64,000 nt of DNA. Source: Streptomyces sp. SCSIO 30461. GTDB taxonomy: Bacteria; Actinomycetota; Actinomycetes; Streptomycetales; Streptomycetaceae. A program made the translations under genes and the position numbers. Below, one piece after another: positions 25,587 to 33,168 of this stretch; position 1 is the first letter of the stretch; every line of letters begins with the position of its first letter. The DNA lies in assembly GCF_037023745.1 (NCBI RefSeq), contig NZ_CP146101.1, positions 1,426,001 through 1,490,000 on the forward strand, in the 5' to 3' direction. The notes beneath the pieces were generated by a model. The model was not told the origin of the DNA, searched no databases, and was given only the letters and a program-made list of their open reading frames with translations.

Positions 25587-27260
25587 CTAATCCATCACCG
25601 GCCCGCGGTCGTTCAGCCAGCCCCACCCGGACCACGAGGCGAAGCCGGTCTGCCAGCGGTGGTAGACGCCGGCGTGGCTGGTGCCGAAGACCTCGATGCG
25701 GCCGTCGGCGTTGTTGCTCGCGCCGATCGCCGTGCCGCCGCCGCCGAACGACTCCCACTGCGCGTACGCCGCGTTCGGGGCGGTCTGCCAGGCGTGGCCG
25801 GCGGTGGTGGCGTTGATCGCGAACACCTCGACCCGGCCGTCCACCGACCGCGAGGTGGCCAGCTCGGCGTCGGCGGGCCCGCCGCCGGTCCCCGTCCACG
25901 CCGACCAGGAGGTCGGGCTGGTCTGCCAGCGGTGGAACACGCCGTCGGGGTTGGACGCGAACACCTCGATACGGCCGTCCTGGTTGTGGCTGACGGCGAC
26001 CGACTTGCCGCCGGTGCCGAAGTCCTCCCAGGCGGACCAGCCGCCGTTCACGCCGGTCTGGTACAGATGCTGGAAAGTCGCGTCGGACAGCGCGAACACC
26101 TCGAGCCGGCCGTCTGGCGCGTTCTCCATGGCGAGGCGCGCGTTCGCCGGGCCGCCGCCGGTGCCGTCCCAGGCGGCCCAGCCGCCGCCGGGCGCCGTCT
26201 GCCATCGGTGGAACACGCCGTCGGGGTTGGAGGCGAACACCTCGATACGGCCGTCGGCGTTGGTGCCCGCCGCAACCCGGTACCCGCCCGTGCCGAAGTT
26301 CGCCCAGCCGGACCATCCCGCGCTGGGCGCGGTCTGCCACATATGGTCGAAGGTCGCGTCGGACAGCGCGAACAGCTCCAGCCGACCGTCCGCGTTGGTC
26401 GCTACCGCCAGCTGCGCGTTGCGCGGGCCGCCCGCGAAACGCCACGGCGACCAGTTGCCGTTCACTTGGGTCTGCCATGCGTGATACACCCCGTCGGCAC
26501 CGGCGGCGAAAGCCTCCAGGCGCCCGTCCGCGGACCGGCCGGAGACCACCCGGCCCGAACCGTACGGGCGCTTGGGCCCGCCGCTCGTCCCGGCCCACAG
26601 CGCGTTGGCTACGAGCGCGGCGTCGCCGGCCTCAAGGCCGTACAGGTGACGCAGGTCCTCACGGGGCCGCTGCACGTTCCAGGCGACGTAACCGATCTCC
26701 TGGTTGTTCCAGGAGCCGCCGGGGAACTGCTGCTCCATGGCGTCGAGGAAGGCGTTGGTGGCGTACGCCGGGTTCAGTCGCTGCTCGCGGGTGCCCCACC
26801 AGTCCTGCTGCTGGAACAGGCCGAGGCTGGTGTGGTCGACGGCCTGGGAGTAGTTGTTCATGCTGGCCTCGACGATGATCGTGGCGATGGCGATGGTCGC
26901 GGCCTTCGGGTTGAGCCCGCGGTCCTTCACCGCCTGCGTGACCATCCGGGCGCAGGACATCTTGTACGCGTCGAGATAGCCGGCCATCTTCGCGCCGAGC
27001 TGAGGGTTGAGCTGATCGGCCATGACGCCGTCGGTGGCCGACGGTCCGACGGGATCACAGGGGACGGTGGGAATGGCCTTCCCCTCGACCACCCCCTCCG
27101 GCCCCAGGAAGTACCGGGAGACCCCGTTCCGGTCGCCCCCGGGGCCGGGCGGCACGGGACGGGCGACGCCGACCGAGGCGGTCATGCCGATGACCAGGGC
27201 CCAGAGGACGGTGACGACGGCGAATCGGGAGAGCATGCGGGATAAGCCGGTTCTTGCCAT
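25587..27260 (-). CDS. Secreted transglycosylase-like protein with PLL propeller
   Basis: A 557-residue exported protein with a Sec signal (FAVVTVLWALVIGMTASVGV). Residues 100-235 resemble the peptidoglycan hydrolase-like domain found in actinomycetes (TIAIATIIVEASMNNYSQAV, SLGLFQQQDWWGTREQRLNP), in which Glu of IVEAS may be catalytic. From 250 on, seven repeats (NADGRIEVFASNPDGVFHRW) form a PLL-type propeller. It matches the propeller of the M23 protein at 19100 closely, from GSGRVVSGRSADGRLEAFAA to the C-terminal SGWGWLNDRGPVMD. The pair looks like two cell-wall enzymes given the same binding module. Confidence 0.82.
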   Translation of the reverse strand: MARTGLSRMLSRFAVVTVLWALVIGMTASVGVARPVPPGPGGDRNGVSRYFLGPEGVVEGKAIPTVPCDPVGPSATDGVMADQLNPQLGAKMAGYLDAYKMSCARMVTQAVKDRGLNPKAATIAIATIIVEASMNNYSQAVDHTSLGLFQQQDWWGTREQRLNPAYATNAFLDAMEQQFPGGSWNNQEIGYVAWNVQRPREDLRHLYGLEAGDAALVANALWAGTSGGPKRPYGSGRVVSGRSADGRLEAFAAGADGVYHAWQTQVNGNWSPWRFAGGPRNAQLAVATNADGRLELFALSDATFDHMWQTAPSAGWSGWANFGTGGYRVAAGTNADGRIEVFASNPDGVFHRWQTAPGGGWAAWDGTGGGPANARLAMENAPDGRLEVFALSDATFQHLYQTGVNGGWSAWEDFGTGGKSVAVSHNQDGRIEVFASNPDGVFHRWQTSPTSWSAWTGTGGGPADAELATSRSVDGRVEVFAINATTAGHAWQTAPNAAYAQWESFGGGGTAIGASNNADGRIEVFGTSHAGVYHRWQTGFASWSGWGWLNDRGPVMD

Positions 27261-27496
27261 GGAGTGCCTCTCTGTCTGTCGTACGGGCCGTGCCGGTTGC
27301 CCGAGCAGGGGACGCCGTCGACAAACTAGGGGGGCCGCGCGCGGCAAGGCATCCGGAACGATCCGGAGTGACACGGACAGGAGCCGACGTCGGGGGAGTG
27401 GCGGTGGAAGCCCATACGGCGCGCCCACGCTTGGCCGCTGTGGTGCGATCAGGCCTCAGGTGTGTGGTTCGTCCTGAGGCGGCGGCGCGGGCTCGG

Positions 27497-28609
27497 CTAC
27501 ACCGTCGCCGCGAGGCCCGACTTCAGCCCCGCACCGCACAGCGGCAGTACCGCGGTCCGCCCGTCCAGGCCGTGGGAGCGAGCCGCGGCCCAGCAGGCGG
27601 CGGCAGTGGACTCGACGTAGAGGCCGCGGGCGGCGAGGTCCAGTTGGGCGGTGCGGAGCTGGTCCTCCGTCACGGTGAGGAAGGTGCCGCCGGTGGCGCG
27701 TACCGCCGTGAGGATCTGACGGGCGCGCGGCGGATGCGGAATCGCGATGCCCTCGGCGAGGGTGCGGGTGGTGGCGGCCGGGGCGAGCACGTCGTCCGCG
27801 CCTTCGCGGAACGCGACGGCGAGCGGGGCGACCGCCGCCGCCTGGACGCCGAGCAGGGCGGGCTTCCGAGTGATCAGGCCGTGGGCGTGGAGTTCGCCTA
27901 TCGCGAGCGCCGCACCCAGCAGGAGGGTTCCGTTGCCCACCGGTAGCACGAGGGCCTCCGGCAGTCGGCCGCCGAACTCCTCCCAGATCTCGTAGACGTA
28001 GGTCTTGGTGCCGTGCAGGAAGTACGGGTTGAAGACATGCGAGGCGTAGAAGACGCCCTCTTCGTCGGCGACCGCGCGGGCCGCCCGCGCCGAGGCCTCG
28101 CGGTCGCCGGGCACGAGTTCCGTACGCGCGCCGTGGGCGCCGATCTGTTCGAGTTTCTTGGGTGAGGTCCCGGCGGGTACGAACACGGTGCAGTCGAGCC
28201 CCGCGCGGGCGCAGTACGCGGCGATCGACGTGCCCGCGTTCCCGCTGCTGTCGGCGATCACCCGGTGCGGCTTCAGCCGGCGCGCCAGTTCGGCGAGCAG
28301 CACCGCACCGCGGTCCTTGAAGGACAAGGTGGGCATGAGGAAGTCGAGCTTGGCGGTGATGGCGTCCGTGAGCGGTACGAGCGGGGTGCGGCCCTCGCCC
28401 AGGGAGACCGTGGCGCGTGCCGGGGCGGCGGGCAGTGGCAGCGCCTCCTCGTAGCGCCAGAGCGAGTTGACGCGCGACGGCAGCGAGGCGAGCGGCACCG
28501 GGGACGGGGCGAAGGCGAGGTCCCACGGGCCGCGGCACTCGGGACAGCACCAGGCGGCTGTCTCCACCGGGCAATGAACCCCGCACATCGAACATTGATA
28601 CGCCGTCAT
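27497..28609 (-). CDS. PLP-dependent threonine synthase-like enzyme
   Basis: A 370-residue fold-type II PLP enzyme. An N-terminal zinc knuckle (CSMCGVHCP, CCPECRGPWD) precedes the catalytic domain. Lys98 in TLSFKDRGA should hold PLP; the SSGNAGTS loop binds the substrate carboxylate and LPVGNGTLL the cofactor phosphate. This arrangement is that of threonine synthase and close relatives. It stands alone, without homoserine genes nearby, so it may be a paralogue with another beta/gamma-replacement or dehydratase role. Confidence 0.8.
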   Translation of the reverse strand: MTAYQCSMCGVHCPVETAAWCCPECRGPWDLAFAPSPVPLASLPSRVNSLWRYEEALPLPAAPARATVSLGEGRTPLVPLTDAITAKLDFLMPTLSFKDRGAVLLAELARRLKPHRVIADSSGNAGTSIAAYCARAGLDCTVFVPAGTSPKKLEQIGAHGARTELVPGDREASARAARAVADEEGVFYASHVFNPYFLHGTKTYVYEIWEEFGGRLPEALVLPVGNGTLLLGAALAIGELHAHGLITRKPALLGVQAAAVAPLAVAFREGADDVLAPAATTRTLAEGIAIPHPPRARQILTAVRATGGTFLTVTEDQLRTAQLDLAARGLYVESTAAACWAAARSHGLDGRTAVLPLCGAGLKSGLAATV

Positions 28610-28821
28610 GTGTTTCAGGATGGCACTTGTGTGTCGTGTGTGTTAATCCGCTGCCGAACCTCTTGTGGGAGCCTTGAAGATCAGTCAACCTTTCGGTCGG
28701 CAGTCACCGCGTGTAGACAGAACGATCCCCGCTCGTCTCAAACCCCAATTTGTCATGAGCATGTCCTATTTGCGGTGTCCGCCTCCCCCACGTAGCAGGA
28801 CCGATGAGGAGGACCCCCACC
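28610..28821. promoter_or_regulatory. Divergent promoter region before the subtilase gene
   Basis: About 210 bases, locally AT-richer (aaaccccaatttgtcatgagcatgtcctattt at 28739-28770), separate the PLP enzyme gene from the subtilase gene. Promoters for both should lie here. The strong ribosome site AGGAGGA at 28807 belongs to the subtilase. Confidence 0.35.
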
Positions 28822-30399
28822 ATGCATGCGATGCGAGATGCCCGGCGAAGACTGTCCGCGGCCAGTGCCATAGTCGTCGCCGCCCTCGCGCTCGGCACCG
28901 CGTCAGCCTCCCAGGCGACCGCGGTCGAGCCGGCGCCGGAAGGCGTCATCCAGAACGCGGGTGCGCCCGGCGCCATCGCCGGCAGCTACATCGTCACTCT
29001 CGACGGTTCCGCCGCCGACGCCGGTTCCAAGGCGGGCAAGGCCCTTGCCGCGGAGTACGGAGCGAAGATCAAGAGGACCTTCCGCGCCGCGCTGAACGGC
29101 TACTCCGTACAGCTCACCGAGGCGCAGGCGAAGAAGTTCGCCGCGGACCCGGACGTCAAGTCCGTGGTGCAGAACCGTGTCTTCAAGACCAACGACACCC
29201 AGACCAACCCGCCGTCCTGGGGTCTGGACCGCATCGACCAGCAGTCCCTGCCGGTCAACTCGAGTTACACCTACCCGGCGTCGGCCGGTGGCGGCGTCAC
29301 GGCATACATCATCGACACCGGTGTCCGTATCACCCACAGCGACTTCGGTGGCCGCGCCTCCTACGGCTACGACGCCATCGACAACGACTACACCGCCCAG
29401 GACGGCAACGGCCACGGCACGCATGTCGCCGCGACGGTCGCCGGCAGCTCCTACGGTGTCGCCAAGAAGGCCAAGATCGTGGGTGTCCGGGTGCTCGACG
29501 ACGAGGGCTCCGGCACCACCGAGCAGGTCGTCGCGGGCATCGACTGGGTGACCCGTAACGCCGTGAAGCCGGCCGTCGTCAACATGAGCCTCGGTGGTGG
29601 CGCCGACACCGCGATCGACACCGCGGTGGGCAACTCCATCGCGGCAGGCATCACCTACGTGGTCGCTGCGGGCAACGACGGCGCCAACGCGTCCAACTAC
29701 TCCCCGGCCCGGGTGGCCGCGGCGATCACCGTCGGCTCGACCACGAGCTCCGACGCGCGCTCCGGCTTCTCCAACTACGGCAGCTCGCTGGACATCTTCG
29801 CGCCCGGCTCGTCCATCACCTCCGCCTGGAACACCGGCGACAGCGCCACCAGCACCATCTCCGGGACGTCCATGGCCTCACCGCACGTCGCGGGCGCCGC
29901 CGCCGTCTATCTCGCGGACAACCAGTCGGCCACTCCGGCCCAGGTCTCCACGGCCCTGACGACGGCCGCCACCCAGAACAAGGTCACCAGCGCGGGCACG
30001 GGCTCCCCGAACCGTCTGCTGTACGTCGGCGGCGGCACGACCACCCCGCCCGGCACCACGAAGTTCGAGAACACGGCGGACCACACCATCAGTGACAACG
30101 CCACTGTGGAGTCGTCCATCACCGTCAGCGGGGTCTCGGGCAACGCCCCGAGTTCGCTCCAGGTGCCCGTCAGCATCGTGCACACCTACATCGGCGACCT
30201 CCAGGTCCAGCTGATCGCCCCGGACGGCACCGCGTACACGCTGAAGTCGTACGGCACCGGCGGCAGCGCGGACAACATCAGCACCACGTACACGGTGAAC
30301 GCCTCGTCCGAGGCCGCGAACGGCACGTGGAAGCTGAGGGTCAGCGACAACGCGAGCTACGACACCGGGAAGATCGACTCCTGGGGTCTCCAGTTCTGA
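28822..30399 (+). CDS. Secreted subtilisin-like protease with P-domain
   Basis: A 525-residue preproprotease. The ATG at 28822 is preferred over 28804 because AGGAGGA sits nine bases upstream. After the signal ([20 protein letters not shown]) comes an I9 propeptide (GSYIVTLDG, about 54-125). The S8 domain has Asp165 (YIIDTG), His198 (GNGHGTHVA) and Ser350 ([12 protein letters not shown]). A C-terminal P-domain (about 410-525, [40 protein letters not shown]) is like that of proprotein convertases. It should be an extracellular alkaline protease. A hairpin at 30420 closes the transcript. Confidence 0.93.
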   Translation: MHAMRDARRRLSAASAIVVAALALGTASASQATAVEPAPEGVIQNAGAPGAIAGSYIVTLDGSAADAGSKAGKALAAEYGAKIKRTFRAALNGYSVQLTEAQAKKFAADPDVKSVVQNRVFKTNDTQTNPPSWGLDRIDQQSLPVNSSYTYPASAGGGVTAYIIDTGVRITHSDFGGRASYGYDAIDNDYTAQDGNGHGTHVAATVAGSSYGVAKKAKIVGVRVLDDEGSGTTEQVVAGIDWVTRNAVKPAVVNMSLGGGADTAIDTAVGNSIAAGITYVVAAGNDGANASNYSPARVAAAITVGSTTSSDARSGFSNYGSSLDIFAPGSSITSAWNTGDSATSTISGTSMASPHVAGAAAVYLADNQSATPAQVSTALTTAATQNKVTSAGTGSPNRLLYVGGGTTTPPGTTKFENTADHTISDNATVESSITVSGVSGNAPSSLQVPVSIVHTYIGDLQVQLIAPDGTAYTLKSYGTGGSADNISTTYTVNASSEAANGTWKLRVSDNASYDTGKIDSWGLQF

Positions 30400-30419
30400 C
30401 ATGAACGGATGAGCACTGA

Positions 30420-30446
30420 GGGGTGGCCGCGCCGAGCGGCCACCCC
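30420..30446 (+). terminator. Hairpin terminator of the subtilase gene
   Basis: GGGGTGGCCGC, a five-base loop, then GCGGCCACCCC and a short T-rich tail (ttct), 20 bases past the stop. Confidence 0.75.
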
Positions 30447-30611
30447 TTCTGCCGCAGGCCCGTTCAGCCCGCGGTCCACCGGTGGTCTACCGGCGGTAAA
30501 TCTCCGGCTGAAGAGGCGGCATTGCTTCCAGTGACGCTCTGGCCCATGCTTGCGGGGGCCAACCGTCGGTTGCCACGCTGTTGCTGTCTGTCAACCCGTT
30601 GGGAGTGGCCA

Positions 30612-31364
30612 GTGACATTCGGTGAGCAGCCCGCCTATCTGCGTGTCGCGGGCGATCTCCGACGGAAGATCGCCAACGGTTCGCTGCCGCCGCGTACCCG
30701 GCTCCCCTCCCAGGCCCGCATCCGCGAGGAGTACGGGGTGTCGGACACCGTGGCACTCGAAGCCCGCAAGGTGCTGATGGCCGAGGGGCTCGTCGAGGGC
30801 CGTTCGGGATCGGGCACCTATGTACGTGAGCGGCCGGTGCCCCGCCGTATCGCCCGCTCCGGCTTCCGGCTGGCGTCCGGCGGCAGTCCGTTCCGTCAGG
30901 AGCAGGCGGCGGACGGCGTCCGGGGTACGTGGGAGTCGAGCAGTGAGCAGGTGGACGCAGGCACGGCCGTTTCCGCCCGGCTGGGCATCGGTGCGGACGA
31001 GCGGGTGATGCGTACGCGCTATGTGTTCCGGGACGCGGGCGAGGCCATGATGCTGTCCACCTCCTGGGAGCCGCTCGCGATCACCGGGCGCACACCGGTG
31101 ATGCTGCCCGAGGAGGGGCCGCTCGGCGGTTGCGGTGTGGTCGAACGGATGGGTGCCATCGACATCGTCGTGGACAACGTGGCGGAGGAGGTCAGCGCAC
31201 GCCCGGGGCTGGCGGAGGAGCTCCAGGCGCTCGGCGGTGTCCCCGGCCATGTGGTGATGGTCATCCAGCGGACGTACTACGCATCCGGCCGGGCGGTGGA
31301 GACGGCGGACGTGGTCGTCCCAGCCGATCGCTACCGGATCTCGTACCACCTGCCGGTGCGCTGA
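30612..31364 (+). CDS. GntR-family regulator with UTRA domain
   Basis: A 250-residue one-component regulator. The GTG at 30612 follows GGGAGTGG. The winged helix (1-75) reads QPAYLRVAGDLRRKIANGSL, LPSQARIREEYGVSDTVAL, and GLVEGRSGSGTYV. The C-terminal UTRA domain (about 95-245) binds an effector, as in HutC-type regulators. The site and ligand are unknown. It stands alone between hairpins at 30420 and 31402. Confidence 0.88.
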   Translation: MTFGEQPAYLRVAGDLRRKIANGSLPPRTRLPSQARIREEYGVSDTVALEARKVLMAEGLVEGRSGSGTYVRERPVPRRIARSGFRLASGGSPFRQEQAADGVRGTWESSSEQVDAGTAVSARLGIGADERVMRTRYVFRDAGEAMMLSTSWEPLAITGRTPVMLPEEGPLGGCGVVERMGAIDIVVDNVAEEVSARPGLAEELQALGGVPGHVVMVIQRTYYASGRAVETADVVVPADRYRISYHLPVR

Positions 31365-31641
31365 GCCATGGGTCCGGGTCGGCGGGCGATCGGTGGGTCG
31401 GGGCGCTCCGCGAAGGGCGGGGAGCGCCGGGCAGGGCCGCTCGGGAAGGGTTCGAAGGGTTCGGGAGGGGCGCACTCGGCCATGTGCGCTCCCGTATTCC
31501 GGCCCGGCCCTGGCCGGATCCGTATCTCTTTGTGAGAACACATGACCGCTGAGTAAATGCCAGGCGTAAGGTCGGGCATATGCAGAGTGCGGTTTCCCGG
31601 GGGTCGATGAAGGTGTGCAGGCAGGCGGCGGGAGGGTCGCG
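31365..31641. other. Intergenic region with hairpin
   Basis: GGCGCTCC at 31402-31409 and GGAGCGCC at 31421-31428 form a short hairpin that may end the GntR transcript. The stretch 31525-31585 (gtatctctttgtgagaacacatgaccgctgag) is AT-richer and may hold the promoter of the next gene. Nothing else was recognised. Confidence 0.4.
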
Positions 31642-31839
31642 ATGAGCGAGGACAGCGCGGTGCTGCTTCCGTGGCTGGTGATCCGTCAGGACGACAACGG
31701 CAACCGCTATCGCGTCGGCAGGTACGCCACCGAGGTCGAGGCGCGGGAGATCGCGGACAGTCTCGACTCCCGCGGTCACAAGCAGCTCTACTGGGTGGAG
31801 CGCTTTGGGTCGGCGACGCCGTCCCCGGACCTGGCTTAG
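31642..31839 (+). CDS. Small SPOR-like protein
   Basis: A 65-residue protein ([40 protein letters not shown]) with the beta-alpha-beta pattern of a single SPOR-like repeat. The ATG follows GGGAGGG. There is no signal or membrane segment, so a peptidoglycan role as in classical SPOR proteins is doubtful. Similar short proteins are common in streptomycetes. Confidence 0.7.
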   Translation: MSEDSAVLLPWLVIRQDDNGNRYRVGRYATEVEAREIADSLDSRGHKQLYWVERFGSATPSPDLA

Positions 31840-31937
31840 ACCCAGACCCGCCCGCATCCCGCACACCCTTGTCGGGGGTGGGGGTTCCCTGCCCGCGCAC
31901 ACGGCGTGGGGTGCCTCGGCGCGTTACGCTCCGGCGC

Positions 31938-32339
31938 ATGACGGATCGTGTGACAGCCCGCGTCGTGGTGGCGGCAGCGGTGTGCGAGCGAGGACGGCTG
32001 CTCGCCGCGCGCCGGAGCGCGCCGCCTGAGCTCGCCGGTCGCTGGGAGCTGCCCGGCGGCAAGCTGGAGCCGGGTGAGACCTCCGAGCAGGCGCTCGTGC
32101 GTGAGCTGCGCGAGGAGCTGGGCGTCGAGGCGGAACCGATCGAACGGGTCCCCGGCGAATGGCCGCTCGGGCCCGGCTATGTGCTCCAGGTGTGGACCGC
32201 CCGGCTGCTGCGGGGCGAACCCGAGCCGCTGGAAGACCACGACGAGCTGCGCTGGCTCTCGCCCGATGAGCTGGACACCGTGGACTGGCTGCCCCAGGAC
32301 CGCCCCGCGGTCGACGCCGCGGTGCTGCGGCTTCCCTGA
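31938..32339 (+). CDS. Nudix hydrolase (MutT-like)
   Basis: A 133-residue Nudix protein. The full Nudix box is present from [18 protein letters not shown] through REELGVE, the metal-binding catalytic helix. The opening [19 protein letters not shown] and short length match MutT-type (8-oxo-dGTP or CTP pyrophosphohydrolase) enzymes. The ATG at 31938 is the only good start at the domain edge. Confidence 0.88.
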   Translation: MTDRVTARVVVAAAVCERGRLLAARRSAPPELAGRWELPGGKLEPGETSEQALVRELREELGVEAEPIERVPGEWPLGPGYVLQVWTARLLRGEPEPLEDHDELRWLSPDELDTVDWLPQDRPAVDAAVLRLP

Positions 32340-32543
32340 TCGGGCGGGACGCTTCCGCCTCGTGGGATGAGGCTTTTCGCTGCCGTTGACCGCTGTTTGA
32401 GCAGCACTCGGCCGCTGTCCGCCATTCGCGTCACCATACGCCCAGCGCTGCGGTAGTTGTTCCGAATATCGGGTATGGGGTGATTGACGCTCCGGAATCA
32501 GACGTGGTCCAGTCACCATGTTCGGCCGTGGGAAGTGATCGGT

Positions 32544-33020
32544 GTGAGCGACACCCTTGGCGACGTCGCCGAGTGGACCTTCCCTGGCGCGCCCGGTGCC
32601 GTTCGCGCCGCACGCCACGCGGTCCGCGACACGTTGCGCAGCTGGGACCTGGACGGCCTCAGCGATGTGACCGAACTGCTGGTCAGCGAGCTTGTGACCA
32701 ATTCCCTTCGGTACGCGTCCGGCCCGATCGGCGTCCGCCTCGCCCGGCTCAGAGTGGACGGGGTCAGCAGGGACGGGGTCAGCAGGGACGGGGTCAGCAG
32801 GGACGGGGCCCGCCCGGGCGGCGGCGCCCCGGCATCCCGCTCGGCGCTCCTGGTGGAAGTCAGCGACCCGCTCCCCGATCCGCCCCTGGAGCGCCCGGCA
32901 GGACCCGATGACGAAGGCGGGCGCGGAATCAAGCTCGTGGCCTGCACCGCCAGGCGGTGGGGCACACGTCGCGGAAGGGCGGGCAAGACGGTGTGGTTCG
33001 AGCTGCCTCTGCCTGGTTAG
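32544..33020 (+). CDS. Anti-sigma-factor-like HATPase with VSRDG repeats
   Basis: A 158-residue GHKL ATPase-fold protein like RsbW/SpoIIAB. N-box ELLVSELVTNSLRYASG and G1 box DDEGGRGIKLV are present, then KTVWFELPLPG at the end. The GTG at 32544 was chosen as the start near the domain edge. Between the N-box and G1 box sits an insertion of VSRDG units (about residues 70-90) encoded by a perfect 15-base tandem repeat. It lies directly upstream of a PAS-GAF-PP2C-HATPase gene whose own C-terminal HATPase is similar, so the two may act in one partner-switching circuit (inference). Confidence 0.8.
   Translation: MSDTLGDVAEWTFPGAPGAVRAARHAVRDTLRSWDLDGLSDVTELLVSELVTNSLRYASGPIGVRLARLRVDGVSRDGVSRDGVSRDGARPGGGAPASRSALLVEVSDPLPDPPLERPAGPDDEGGRGIKLVACTARRWGTRRGRAGKTVWFELPLPG
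32756..32808 (+). repeat. 15-bp tandem repeat inside the HATPase gene
   Basis: The unit GGACGGGGTCAGCAG occurs three times in perfect tandem (32756, 32771, 32786), followed by eight bases of a fourth. It is in frame and encodes DGVSR. Copy number could vary by slippage without breaking the gene. Confidence 0.92.
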
Positions 33021-33168
33021 AAGTCTGTTGGGACATCGATCATCGCGTTTTCGGCTCAAAGTGAACGAGACCGCTCTGTGATCGTGAACGCCGTGCCGTC
33101 GAAGGCCGTAGTGCTGAATACTGCCAGGCATGGCCGGTCCGGTGCGGTGAGCTGGAGGGGACGGTCGC

